Position numbers and translations under genes: made by a program. A DNA stretch of 14,398 nt from an uncultured Lachnospiraceae bacterium. Lineage in GTDB: Bacteria; Bacillota; Clostridia; Lachnospirales; Lachnospiraceae. This document shows positions 1 to 7,903 of the stretch, in pieces. The notes below the pieces were generated by a model, which saw only the letters and a program-made list of their open reading frames with translations, made no database searches and had not been told where the DNA came from. Position 1 is the first letter of the stretch. Each line of letters starts with the position of its first letter. The stretch covers positions 1-14,398 of the forward strand of contig CAJTPO010000070.1 in the NCBI GenBank assembly GCA_910578115.1, written 5' to 3'.

Positions 1-116
1 ATTTTTTCTCTTGAATTTTCAGGGTTGCATTACTGTTTATTTGTCAAGGTTCTGTCACATACTTCTCTATGTATGTCTGTTGCCGAATCACTGTGTTGTC
101 CTCAGCAACGAATCTG

Positions 117-177
117 AGTATATCATTACCATTTATGAATGTCAACACATTTTTTGATATTTTTTTTGTTTTTTTTC
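117..177 (-). promoter_or_regulatory. Strong minus-strand promoter with A-tract UP-like element
   Basis: Read on the minus strand, TTGACA (140-145) and TATACT (117-122) are separated by exactly 17 bases. Immediately upstream of the -35 (150-177) are long A-tracts resembling an UP element. The start point should fall near 110. The first RNA bases can form an 8-bp stem with one G-U pair (79-86 with 102-109), a 5' stem-loop that could stabilise the transcript. The transcript leaves the window at base 1, so its product is unseen; no start codon with a convincing ribosome site lies within the first 110 nt. It could be an mRNA leader or a small RNA. Confidence 0.75.
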
Positions 178-227
178 AACGCTTCCTTACCACAACGTAA
201 TTGCGATAATCATAATGGATATTTTAC

Positions 228-250
228 GTCATGAGTGAATTACTTATGAC
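228..250. repeat. 9-bp inverted repeat between the TetR gene and the left promoter
   Basis: GTCATGAGT (228-236) faces ACTTATGAC (242-250) around a 5-base centre; eight pairs are Watson-Crick and one is G-T. There is no T-run on either side, so a terminator is unlikely. It lies upstream of the A-tract of the left-edge promoter and could be a protein-binding site. No regulator can be assigned. Confidence 0.4.
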
Positions 251-314
251 CCGCAGGATCCAAATCCACCCATGGAAAACATGGATATCCCTGAAGGATC
301 ATGAAAGTGTTACT

Positions 315-950
315 TTATTCGTCACGCGCTGCAAATATTTCCTCCACTTCCCGACATATTCCCCGGCTGGTCAATCTTCTCACCGTCTCTCTCTGCTCTT
401 TCTTTTTATATATTTCCGCTTTCAGTAACATTCCGTAACAGAAAACCCTGGAATAAATGCTGCATACAAGATATGTCATATTTTCCTCGGAGGGCATTTT
501 TCTGCCACCCAGTTCATCGTACAATATCTGTCGGATCAAACCGGCTACCGGTACTTCTTCCGACAACTCTTTCTGTTTCAACAGCTCCCGGATCCATCTG
601 CTTACAGAAGAATTCTCGGATAACATATGCAGCAGACGAAAAATACAGCCCATTCTTGCAACCTGATTCTCCATCTCCAGTAATACAAAGTTCACTTTAT
701 CATAAAGATTTTTCTCCCTGCTGACACCTTCATATAATTGATTGCAAAATATCTCTCCATTATAGAAAAATGCCTTTGCGATCATTTCCTCTTTCCCGGA
801 AAAATACTCATATGCTGTGCCTTTACCGATTCCGGCCCGCCCGGTAATTTCCGCTACGGTAAGATTATTAATGTCTGCTCCCTCCTCAAAGAGTTCTATT
901 ACAGCCCTATAGACAGCCTTCTCCTTCGGTAAGTATTCTTCTTTATTCAT
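315..950 (-). CDS. TetR/AcrR-family transcriptional regulator, probable repressor of the adjacent RND pump
   Basis: Predicted DNA-binding repressor of 211 residues, normal for TetR family. The N-terminal helix-turn-helix spans roughly residues 27-60 (LTVAEITGRAGIGKGTAYEY, then a GKEEMIAKAF-like helix). The C-terminal ligand domain is divergent, as usual in the family. I chose the ATG at 948-950 because GAGGGGAG precedes it at good spacing; an in-frame start 18 codons earlier lies inside the pump gene and has no ribosome site. The gene overlaps the 3' end of the pump gene by 8 bases, so the two are cotranscribed and probably translationally coupled. TetR repressors usually bind palindromes at their own promoter, and such a site lies just after the operon promoter (5182-5197). 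The inducer is unknown. No intrinsic terminator is seen downstream, so transcription may run on towards the left edge. Confidence 0.93.
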   Translation of the reverse strand: MNKEEYLPKEKAVYRAVIELFEEGADINNLTVAEITGRAGIGKGTAYEYFSGKEEMIAKAFFYNGEIFCNQLYEGVSREKNLYDKVNFVLLEMENQVARMGCIFRLLHMLSENSSVSRWIRELLKQKELSEEVPVAGLIRQILYDELGGRKMPSEENMTYLVCSIYSRVFCYGMLLKAEIYKKKEQRETVRRLTSRGICREVEEIFAARDE

Positions 951-3900
951 TGTCACTCCCCTCTGCACTCCCTGTTTTACCTTTCTTCCACATAAATATA
1001 TCATAAATACAGGGAATCACGACCAATGTCAATAAAGTACCATAGACCAGTCCTCCGATCGTAACAACAGACATGGGTTTGGACATATCCGCACCCATAT
1101 CATCACTGAATGCCATAGTGCTCAATGCCAGGATCGTTGTCAGTGCAGTCATCAATACAGGTCGTATTCTGGTCCTGCCGGCTGTGATGATGGCTTCTTT
1201 TTTCTCCATACCGTTTTCCCGAAGCTGATTGATATAATCTACCAATACAATACCGTTATTCACAATGATACCGGAAAGCATAACAAAACCGATCAGTGCA
1301 ATAACGCTTACCTCGCTTCCGCTGATATATAATCCCAAAAAGCCTCCTGTAAACGCCAGCGGGATCGTAAACATAATGATAAACGGCGATAAAAGTGACT
1401 GAAACTGCGCCACCATAATCAGGTACATAAAGATCAATGCAAGAATCAACATTAAGAAAACCTGTCCCATCGCCTCATTAATGGTTTCATTTTCTCCACT
1501 CATCGTGTAACTGTATCCGCCTGGCATATCATAACTTTTGAGCGCCGCTTCCACATCTTCGGAAACAAAACCGATATTATATCCTTCTGCAATAGCAGCC
1601 GACACAGCAATATATCTGGTCTGATCAACTCTGTTGACAGCCTTCGGCGCCTCCGTACTCTCAAAACGGGCAATATCCGAAAGTTTTATCGTTTCCTTTG
1701 TGCCATCCTGTTTCTGACGATCAAGTTCCAAATCTTTCACCAGATCCCTTGTCAGCTCTATGTCATTCGCATGTTTCACATACACGCTGTATTCCTCGAT
1801 CTCTGTTTCGAGTGTAGTCGCACTGGCGGCGTCTGCCAGCCTGGCCTGAATCTGCTGAAAAATCTGCGCCACGGTAATGCCGTGCTCGATCGCCTTATCA
1901 CGGTCGATCAGAATACGCAGTTCCCCGGTAGATTCTTCCAGACCGTCCGACACTTCCGTTGTTCCCTCTACACCTTCTACGATCGCTGCAATATCCCTTG
2001 CAATCTCCTGTAATGTATCCAGCTCACGCCCTTTTATCTGGATGGTAATACCACTTCCACCCATAGCGCTCATATCCATGGTAGAAGTCTCAATCGATGC
2101 TTCTGCCTGATATGCTTCCAGAATATCCGCGATATTCTCCTCGATATCCCGCGCAATCTCCACATTGTCTCTCTCTTTATCTTCACGCAGCGATATGTAC
2201 ATGGTCGTCTCATTCGTAGCAGAATTGCCCCCTCCGGAAAGCATACTCATCGTGGAGGAACTTGCCATGGCACCTACATCCGTCACCTCCTGCATTTCCC
2301 TTAAGCGTCCGATCACACTGTCAGTCGCATCTGCCGTCTCACTGAGCGGGGTGTCCTTCGGCAGGCTCAGCGTCATCGAGATCTGTGTACTGTCCATATC
2401 CGGCATAAAAGCTGTTCCTCTGGAAAAAGCGGCCTTCATGCTGACCAGCAACAATACCAGCACAAGGACAAGTACAATCGGCTTAAAACGCAGTGCCAAT
2501 TCCAACGTTTTACCATATCCTCTCATCAGACCACCAAAAAATCTGCTTTCTTTCTGCGGTCTTACCCTGGAAAAAACACCTGACGACATTGCCGGAACCA
2601 CAGTCAGGGCGATCAGCAGACTGGCAAACAAAGAATATGCGATCGTAAGTCCCAGATCAACAAACAACTGTCTGACGATTCCTTCCGTAAAGACAATGGG
2701 CAAAAATACACAGACCGTGGTAAGCGTAGATGCCAGAATCGCTCCTGCCACTTCGCCAGCCCCTTTAATCGCCGCCTCTTTCGCCGAACATCCTTCACTG
2801 CGCATTCTGAAAATATTCTCGATCACCACAATGGAATTGTCCACCAGCATTCCGACTCCCAGCGCCAATCCCGACAGCGAAATAACGTTCAGCGTAACAC
2901 CGCTGAAATACATGCATACTATCGCTGTGATCAGGCTGACCGGAATGGAGCAGGCAACTACCGCCGTAGGACGCCAGTCTTTAAGAAACAGAATTAATAT
3001 TAACACTGCCAGGATCGCACCAAACATTACATTATTGATAATGGAATCCATGACAAGGTCTATGTAAATTCCCTGATCCATCAGTGTAATCAGGATCAAA
3101 TCAGCATTTTCACCTTTTAATTCCTCAAACTTATCCAGAATTCTGTCGGAAACATCCCCTGTAGAGTAACCGGTCTGCTTCTGGATCGATACCATAATAC
3201 CGGGTTCCCCGTTTACATTCGCATAGATCTCCTCAGAATTGTTTGTCATAAAAACATCTGCCACATCTGCCAGCGTAACGATATCCACGCCATCCATTTC
3301 CGGATTGAGCAGCGGCATTCTTTTTAATTCTTCAATATCTGCCGGCTTGTCCCCTACTCTGACCAGATAATCAATCCCTTCCTCCGTCACATATCCTGCA
3401 GGCATGGAAAAATTCTGGGCTGCCAAAAGTGATTTTACGGTGTCTACCGTAAGAATATCATTCATATCCGCCTGATCGTAGGCATCTTCTCTTGCTTCTT
3501 CCAGCTCCTCCTCTCCGTCCAGAATCTGCTGCAGAGCATCCTTCAACTGTTCCGCAGAATCATTTAACTGTTCTTCGCCGTCTTTAATCTGTTCCCAGGC
3601 TGCATCAAGCTGCTCCCGTCCGGCTTCCAATTGGTCCTCACCGGCTTCCAGCTGTTTCTCACTTGCCTCCAGCTGCGTTTCGGCCGCATTTAACTGCATT
3701 TCTCCCACACTGATGGTAGTCTGGGCATTGGCAAATTCTATGGCGGCCGTCAGATTACCGGCATAGAGCTGTTCCAGTGCATTATCCAGGGAAGAAACAT
3801 TCTCTTCAATCGCGGTAAGCTGTGTCTTCATTGCAGATATTGCCGCAGACTGCATTTTGATTGTGGCTGCAAGTTCTGTCCGCTTATTCTGCATGGACGC

Positions 3901-5154
3901 AATACCCTCTTCTCCACCAAGAGCTTCCAATATCGTGTTCAATGCCATATTCATAGCTGCCTTCACAGCCTGAAGTTCTGCTTTTATCGTCTCGATATCC
4001 ATGCCGTCGATATTTTTCTGTAAAAGCTGCGAAATAACTATTTTGTCTTCTTCTGATATCTCATCGACAGAAGTATAATTCTGAAGGGCATCAATCTTAT
4101 TGATCGCCTGTATCACTTCCTCATATTGCTTCAATCCCTCATCAATCTGATCTATCGCACTCTGCGAAGCTTCTACCGTTGCTTCCGCCGTCGCAATCTC
4201 CAACGTAAGATGCATCTTTGTCGCTTCCAGATCTGTCTTTGCCGTCAGTATCTTCGTCTCGGCCGCTGCTAATTGTGCTGTCGTCTCACTCTTCTTATTA
4301 GCAAGCTCCGCCTTTCCCTCCTCCAGCTTTGATTTATTTTCAGCGATCTCTGCTTTCCCATCCACCAGCTTCTGCTTATTCTCTTCCAGTTCCCTGCTGT
4401 TATCTTCCAGCTCCTGGCCACTGTCTACCAGTTCCTGTTTACTTTCTTCCAGCTCTGCCCTCGCTTCGGCAAGCTCCGTCTGACCTTCATAGATCTCCTG
4501 TTTGCCATCGGCAAGGTCCTGTTCCGCTTCTTTCATTTCATCATCTATATGAGCAAACACCTGTTTGTTAATGGCATCGATCTTTTCCTGCCGGATGACC
4601 ACATTCACGCTCTCCTCAAACAGACCTGTCGCACTTGCAGAAGCTACGCCTTCTATACTCTCCAATTCCGGAATCACCAGGTTCTGCGTCATTTCGCTTA
4701 CCTGCGCATCCGTCATTCCCGCACTGCCTACGGCCGCAATCATGATCGGCAACATATCCGGATTCAATTTCATAATGATCGGACTTCCGATATCATCGCT
4801 CCAGTAACTCTTGATCTGGTCCAGATTCTCCCGAATTTCCAGAGACACCGCATTCATATCCGTTGACTGCGCAAATTCCAAAATAACCGTGGAGTAATTT
4901 TCACTGGAAACTGAACTGATCCCCTCAATATTACTCACCGTCGCCATGGACGCCTCCACCGGCTTCGTTACTACCATTTCCACAGTTTCCGGACTGGCAC
5001 CGGGATAGGTCGTCATGACAATAACATACGGCAGACTGATATTCGGCAGCAGATCCGTAGACATTTTCGTAAAGGATACAACACCGAGAACAATGACCAG
5101 AATGACTGCTACCAAAACCGTATATGGCTTTTTGACACTGAATTTTCCCAACAT
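943..5154 (-). CDS. RND-superfamily efflux transporter (AcrB/HAE1-like) with long coiled-coil insert
   Basis: Proton-driven membrane exporter of 1403 residues; classical AcrB is about 1050. TM1 lies at about 12-29, followed by an RND porter region with the expected TDLLPNISLPYV stretch. TM2-6 start near 705, with TM4 motif GVGMLVDNSIVVIEN: D772 matches the essential AcrB Asp407 and N773 replaces Asp408. The second half repeats the layout: TM7 near 891-910, porter region to about 1225, TM8-12 to about 1390, including SGIIVNNGIVLVDY and TRIRPVLMTALTTIL. The extra length is about residues 205-560, inserted in the first porter region and made of heptad repeats plus a helical middle. AGAGGAG precedes the ATG. 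No adaptor or outer-membrane channel gene is near, as expected for a monoderm. The substrate cannot be read from sequence; drugs, surfactant-like lipids or peptides are all possible. The TetR gene follows in the same operon. Confidence 0.93.
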   Translation of the reverse strand: MLGKFSVKKPYTVLVAVILVIVLGVVSFTKMSTDLLPNISLPYVIVMTTYPGASPETVEMVVTKPVEASMATVSNIEGISSVSSENYSTVILEFAQSTDMNAVSLEIRENLDQIKSYWSDDIGSPIIMKLNPDMLPIMIAAVGSAGMTDAQVSEMTQNLVIPELESIEGVASASATGLFEESVNVVIRQEKIDAINKQVFAHIDDEMKEAEQDLADGKQEIYEGQTELAEARAELEESKQELVDSGQELEDNSRELEENKQKLVDGKAEIAENKSKLEEGKAELANKKSETTAQLAAAETKILTAKTDLEATKMHLTLEIATAEATVEASQSAIDQIDEGLKQYEEVIQAINKIDALQNYTSVDEISEEDKIVISQLLQKNIDGMDIETIKAELQAVKAAMNMALNTILEALGGEEGIASMQNKRTELAATIKMQSAAISAMKTQLTAIEENVSSLDNALEQLYAGNLTAAIEFANAQTTISVGEMQLNAAETQLEASEKQLEAGEDQLEAGREQLDAAWEQIKDGEEQLNDSAEQLKDALQQILDGEEELEEAREDAYDQADMNDILTVDTVKSLLAAQNFSMPAGYVTEEGIDYLVRVGDKPADIEELKRMPLLNPEMDGVDIVTLADVADVFMTNNSEEIYANVNGEPGIMVSIQKQTGYSTGDVSDRILDKFEELKGENADLILITLMDQGIYIDLVMDSIINNVMFGAILAVLILILFLKDWRPTAVVACSIPVSLITAIVCMYFSGVTLNVISLSGLALGVGMLVDNSIVVIENIFRMRSEGCSAKEAAIKGAGEVAGAILASTLTTVCVFLPIVFTEGIVRQLFVDLGLTIAYSLFASLLIALTVVPAMSSGVFSRVRPQKESRFFGGLMRGYGKTLELALRFKPIVLVLVLVLLLVSMKAAFSRGTAFMPDMDSTQISMTLSLPKDTPLSETADATDSVIGRLREMQEVTDVGAMASSSTMSMLSGGGNSATNETTMYISLREDKERDNVEIARDIEENIADILEAYQAEASIETSTMDMSAMGGSGITIQIKGRELDTLQEIARDIAAIVEGVEGTTEVSDGLEESTGELRILIDRDKAIEHGITVAQIFQQIQARLADAASATTLETEIEEYSVYVKHANDIELTRDLVKDLELDRQKQDGTKETIKLSDIARFESTEAPKAVNRVDQTRYIAVSAAIAEGYNIGFVSEDVEAALKSYDMPGGYSYTMSGENETINEAMGQVFLMLILALIFMYLIMVAQFQSLLSPFIIMFTIPLAFTGGFLGLYISGSEVSVIALIGFVMLSGIIVNNGIVLVDYINQLRENGMEKKEAIITAGRTRIRPVLMTALTTILALSTMAFSDDMGADMSKPMSVVTIGGLVYGTLLTLVVIPCIYDIFMWKKGKTGSAEGSDNE
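3487..3696 (-). repeat. Ten tandem 21-bp units encoding heptads: second arm of the RND coiled coil
   Basis: Codons 487-556 of the pump gene encode ten consecutive seven-residue units with almost no break: QLNAAET, QLEASEK, QLEAGED, QLEAGRE, QLDAAWE, QIKDGEE, QLNDSAE, QLKDALQ, QILDGEE, ELEEARE. Position 2 is always Leu or Ile, and position 5 is most often Gly or Ala. The DNA is a degenerate 21-bp tandem array. Confidence 0.9.
4288..4539 (-). repeat. Twelve tandem 21-bp units encoding heptads: first arm of the RND coiled coil
   Basis: Codons 206-289 of the pump gene encode twelve seven-residue units such as DLADGKQ, EIYEGQT, ELAEARA, ELEESKQ, ELVDSGQ, ELEDNSR, ELEENKQ, KLVDGKA, EIAENKS, KLEEGKA and ELANKKS. 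The register matches the second arm (hydrophobic residue at unit position 2), with a helical stretch of about 195 residues between the arms. This fits an antiparallel hairpin. Confidence 0.88.
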
Positions 5155-5181
5155 AATCTGACACTCCTCTTTTTAATCGCC

Positions 5182-5197
5182 GTCCGACCGGTCGGTC
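5182..5197. promoter_or_regulatory. Probable TetR operator
   Basis: CCGACCGGTCGG (5184-5195) is a perfect 12-bp palindrome, extended by a matching G/C pair at 5182/5197. It starts about 6 bases downstream of the predicted transcription start of the pump operon, where a bound dimer would block initiation or early elongation. GACCGGTC-centred palindromes are frequent TetR-family operators. That the co-encoded regulator binds it is inference. Confidence 0.75.
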
Positions 5198-5209
5198 AAC
5201 TGCTTTTCC

Positions 5210-5238
5210 AGTATATTTTGAAAGTAAATTGCTGTCAA
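5210..5238 (-). promoter_or_regulatory. Promoter of the RND-TetR operon
   Basis: On the minus strand TTGACA (5233-5238) and TATACT (5210-5215) are 17 bases apart, a near-consensus housekeeping promoter. The predicted start is near 5203, leaving a leader of about 50 nt that contains the palindrome and an AGAGGAG ribosome site. Confidence 0.85.
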
Positions 5239-5325
5239 TAATTACTGCCACTCTTAATAAAGATTTTATAAACCCACCCTGCATCTCATACCCTGACGGG
5301 CCTTTTTCATCGGATACTTTTCCAT

Positions 5326-5368
5326 AAAAAAAACATAGACGAACCTTCCTGAATTATGTTCGTCTATG
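5326..5368 (-). terminator. Intrinsic terminator of the lipoprotein gene
   Basis: GTTCGTCTATG (5358-5368) and CATAGACGAAC (5334-5344) form a perfect 11-bp stem around a 13-base loop. Read on the minus strand, the stem is followed by eight T (5326-5333). It lies 40 bases past the lipoprotein stop and separates that transcript from the pump operon. Confidence 0.93.
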
Positions 5369-5408
5369 CCTGTATACTCCTGTTATTTCAGTACCCATAA
5401 CCTGAAGG

Positions 5409-6158
5409 TCACTGCAGATTTATCACCGTGCTTCCTTCTGCTCCGCGCAATGTAAGAGCGATCGACTCTATCGTTGCTCCCTGCGGAACTTCTACAATGC
5501 TGACCAGCTCCACATTGGAACCGGCCGGAATTACATCTTTATAATTCTGCAGATCGTTCAACAACATGGTAGTCAACGTATTCTCCCCTGAACCACCGTT
5601 GACAGAAACTCTAAATCTCGCTCCATGTTCCATCATATCCAATGCCTGGTCCCCGGAACCGACATTGGTCGCCGTAAATTTCAAGACCAACAACTGCATC
5701 CCTTCCGTGGCATCCATTGCAAAGAAAACATTGTCTCCTTCATCGCCGGAAGGATAGGAATCCGTCAGCTCATATCCCGTATATTGAAACGTAATATTCT
5801 GAATACCATAATATTCTTCTATCGTAGAGGCAACTGCCGCCTCCGCCCCCGTATCCTGGCTGACGTCAACCACCTCTGTATCCGCTGCCGTATCTTCTTC
5901 CACAGCATTCTCTTCTTCAGCCGGCCGCTCCACGGAAGCCGCTGCCTCACGCTCCGCCTTCCTGTTCTCTTCCATTTCGTATTCAGCCACACTCATCAAC
6001 CGTCCGCTGTAAACTCTGTCATACTTTAACAATACGCCTACGGCATACTCTGAAATAATTTCCGTTTCTTCTTCTGTCAGATCCGGCATAACTGAACCAC
6101 ATCCGGTCATAAATATTGCTGCCGTGATACCACACAGAAATGCACCCACTTTTCTCAC
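5409..6158 (-). CDS. Secreted lipoprotein with DUF4352-like C-terminal domain
   Basis: Predicted membrane-anchored lipoprotein of 249 residues, function unknown. The signal peptide is MRKVGAFLCGITAAIFMTGC, with lipobox MTGC and the lipidated Cys at residue 20. A conserved-looking helix follows (LTEEETEIISEYAVGVLLKY), then a charged Glu/Ala-rich linker around 65-105. The C-terminal beta-rich domain (about 117-249) has ITFQYTGYELTDSYPSG, LLVLKFTATNVG and a late PAGSNVELVSIVEVP stretch, resembling the immunoglobulin-like DUF4352/DUF5067 folds of Firmicutes lipoproteins; that match is by eye. I chose the GTG at 6156-6158 because GGAG lies 7 bases upstream and the signal peptide then has normal length; another GTG 7 codons earlier has no ribosome site. 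The gene has its own promoter and terminator, so it is monocistronic. It lies next to the sensor kinase gene, but a functional link is unproven. Confidence 0.85.
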   Translation of the reverse strand: MRKVGAFLCGITAAIFMTGCGSVMPDLTEEETEIISEYAVGVLLKYDRVYSGRLMSVAEYEMEENRKAEREAAASVERPAEEENAVEEDTAADTEVVDVSQDTGAEAAVASTIEEYYGIQNITFQYTGYELTDSYPSGDEGDNVFFAMDATEGMQLLVLKFTATNVGSGDQALDMMEHGARFRVSVNGGSGENTLTTMLLNDLQNYKDVIPAGSNVELVSIVEVPQGATIESIALTLRGAEGSTVINLQ

Positions 6159-6244
6159 ATCTATTCTCCTATCACTCACATAAATCTATAATTCACCTGA
6201 CATGAGGTACACTGCAAAGCAGTAAAACCAACATACCGCTTTCT

Positions 6245-6273
6245 ATTATAACGTAATATCTGCCATATGACAA
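6245..6273 (-). promoter_or_regulatory. Promoter of the lipoprotein gene
   Basis: On the minus strand TTGTCA (6268-6273) and TATAAT (6245-6250) are 17 bases apart. The start would be near 6238, giving a leader of about 80 nt. It lies in the 210-bp gap after the kinase gene. Confidence 0.8.
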
Positions 6274-6368
6274 ATCTTTTCTGAAAACAGATTATTACTT
6301 TTATAATACAGATCACTACCTGCATGTCATAAAACAGTTTGCCGAAGTCAGCTCACACCCCCGGTACC

Positions 6369-7832
6369 TCACGCAACATCCAAGGTAAACCAGAACTCTA
6401 CCCCATTTTCATAATTTGTCACCCCATACTTCTGATTCATGGATTCCATGATCGCCTTGACAATGGACAACCCGATGCCGCTGCCACCATATTCTCTGGT
6501 ACGCGCCTTATCAACTTTATAAAATTTTTCCCAGATATGCTCTATGCTGTCCTGCGGGATTGGAGCACCGGTATTGAAAACGGAGATTCGTACCTGCCGG
6601 TCTACGGAACGAAGCTTGACATCAATGATATTTTCGCCCTGTGCATAATGGATGGCATTCGTAAAATAATTCATAAATACTTCTTCCACTTTAAACTCAT
6701 CTCCCCAGACATAAATCGCCTCATAGTCTTCCATACGCACGGAAATGTCTCTTTCCTTCAACAAAATATCTGAAGATGAGATATAGTTTCTAATCAGCGC
6801 CGTAATGTCAAACCGCTCCATACTTACGACTTCACTGCCGGACTCCAACTGATTCAGAGTCAACAATTTCCTCACCATAATATTCATCTTAGCCGCTTCA
6901 TCTATGATCACATCACAGTAAAATTCTCTGCTCTCCTCATCGTCATTGATCCCTTCCCTCAACCCTTCTGCATATCCCTGGATCAAAGCGATCGGTGTCT
7001 TCAACTCATGGGACACATTGGATAGAAATTCTCTGCGCATCTCATCTATCTGGTCTTTCTTCTCGATATCCTTAAGCAGCTGATTGTTAGCTGTCTTCAA
7101 TTCGGAGATCGTAGATTCCAGCGCTTCTGACATTTCATTGATGTTATGACCCAGTATGGCAATCTCTGTTCTGTCATTGCCCGTATATTTTGCATTAAAA
7201 TCCAAATGCTTCATTCTTTCCGAAATACCCGCCAACTCCATGATCGGCTTGGTAATGCGGTTCGCCAGCCCAATCACCAGCAAAATACTCACAATAATCG
7301 CAATGAAGCCCACATAAGCCATAAAACGATTGGATATTGAGACACTCTCCTGAATACTTTCCAGCGCACTCCTCAAAATAAAAAAATAACCGTTATCCAG
7401 CATCCCCCACATTTCAATATATTCAGTCTGCGTCCGTCCATCCGTAACGATCTGTATCATGTATCCCTCGTTATCCACAAGGACATCCTCTTTATTCACT
7501 CCATAGAAAATATTATTCAGCAGATGTTTGATCGCAAACTCCTGATCTATCATAGTCGTTTTGACCATCTTGGAATCACTGTCCAGCACAAGAACATTAA
7601 TATTATACTTGTCACGTATTTTCTGCAACTCAATATCATACAACTCCGATGTAATGTCTCCGGCACTGGATGCTGCATTAATACTCGCATAAGATTTGAT
7701 CAACACATTTTTCTTATTATTGATATAATATTTCTCCAGCAGTGTGCTGTTGGCCAGCAGACACAGCAGGATCGTACTTGTGATCAACAGGATAAAAATA
7801 AATACGAACTGTCTTTTCATGGAATATTTCAT
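6369..7832 (-). CDS. Sensor histidine kinase, orphaned from its response regulator
   Basis: Membrane sensor kinase of 487 residues with the complete standard layout. TM1 is about 8-28; the extracellular sensor domain about 29-168; TM2 about 171-191; HAMP about 191-245 (NRITKPIMELAGISERM). HisKA has the phospho-acceptor His275 in FLSNVSHELKTPIALIQGYA. The ATPase domain has an N box NYFTNAIHYA (388-397), a G1-like SVFNTGAPIP (418-426), an F box WEKFYKVD and a G2 GGSGIGLSIVKAI (449-461). The FNTGAPIP style resembles VanS-like kinases that sense envelope stress or antibiotics. GAGGGATGATGAGCT precedes the ATG. Kinases of this kind normally follow an OmpR-type regulator gene, but none is present; at most its last codons remain upstream. 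No promoter for the kinase is apparent, so expression may depend on cryptic upstream transcription. Confidence 0.93.
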   Translation of the reverse strand: MKYSMKRQFVFIFILLITSTILLCLLANSTLLEKYYINNKKNVLIKSYASINAASSAGDITSELYDIELQKIRDKYNINVLVLDSDSKMVKTTMIDQEFAIKHLLNNIFYGVNKEDVLVDNEGYMIQIVTDGRTQTEYIEMWGMLDNGYFFILRSALESIQESVSISNRFMAYVGFIAIIVSILLVIGLANRITKPIMELAGISERMKHLDFNAKYTGNDRTEIAILGHNINEMSEALESTISELKTANNQLLKDIEKKDQIDEMRREFLSNVSHELKTPIALIQGYAEGLREGINDDEESREFYCDVIIDEAAKMNIMVRKLLTLNQLESGSEVVSMERFDITALIRNYISSSDILLKERDISVRMEDYEAIYVWGDEFKVEEVFMNYFTNAIHYAQGENIIDVKLRSVDRQVRISVFNTGAPIPQDSIEHIWEKFYKVDKARTREYGGSGIGLSIVKAIMESMNQKYGVTNYENGVEFWFTLDVA

Positions 7833-7903
7833 AGCTCATCATCCCTCAAGTATATAGCCCCTGTCCTGTATCTCTCTAATCTCTTGTTGCACTTAATTTC
7901 CAT
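7829..7903 (-). pseudogene. Possible response-regulator 3' remnant, or a 24-codon leader ORF
   Basis: Two readings compete. In one frame, ending at TGA 7839-7841, the codons read EIREIQDRGYILEG, which aligns without gaps to the usual OmpR-family end (I-x-x-I/V-x-x-x-G-Y-x-L-E), exactly where a partner regulator would end before a kinase gene. A stop at 7893-7895 closes the frame, so at most about 16 codons survive. In another frame, ATG 7901-7903 opens a 24-residue ORF (MEIKCNKRLERYRTGAIYLR, then four more residues) whose TGA overlaps the kinase ATG by 4 bases, the geometry of translational coupling; its GGAG is only 3 bases from the ATG. I favour the remnant slightly. Confidence 0.35.

Noticed and set aside
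2165..3067. 300-codon plus-strand open frame inside the RND gene
   Set aside because: It lies wholly opposite a coding region with clear RND motifs; its composition is Ser/Thr/Ile rich as expected for an antisense shadow, and it has no ribosome site.
4288..4539. 21-bp periodicity considered as a CRISPR-like or minisatellite array
   Set aside because: The period keeps the reading frame and encodes heptads with silent and conservative changes; there are no spacers.
4931..5284. 117-codon minus-strand frame across the RND start
   Set aside because: It runs through the consensus promoter and operator of the pump operon and then overlaps the pump's first codons in another frame.
943..7832. Kinase, lipoprotein and pump considered as one operon
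   Set aside because: A clear promoter (6245-6273) precedes the lipoprotein, a strong terminator (5326-5368) follows it and the pump has its own promoter, so these are at least three units.
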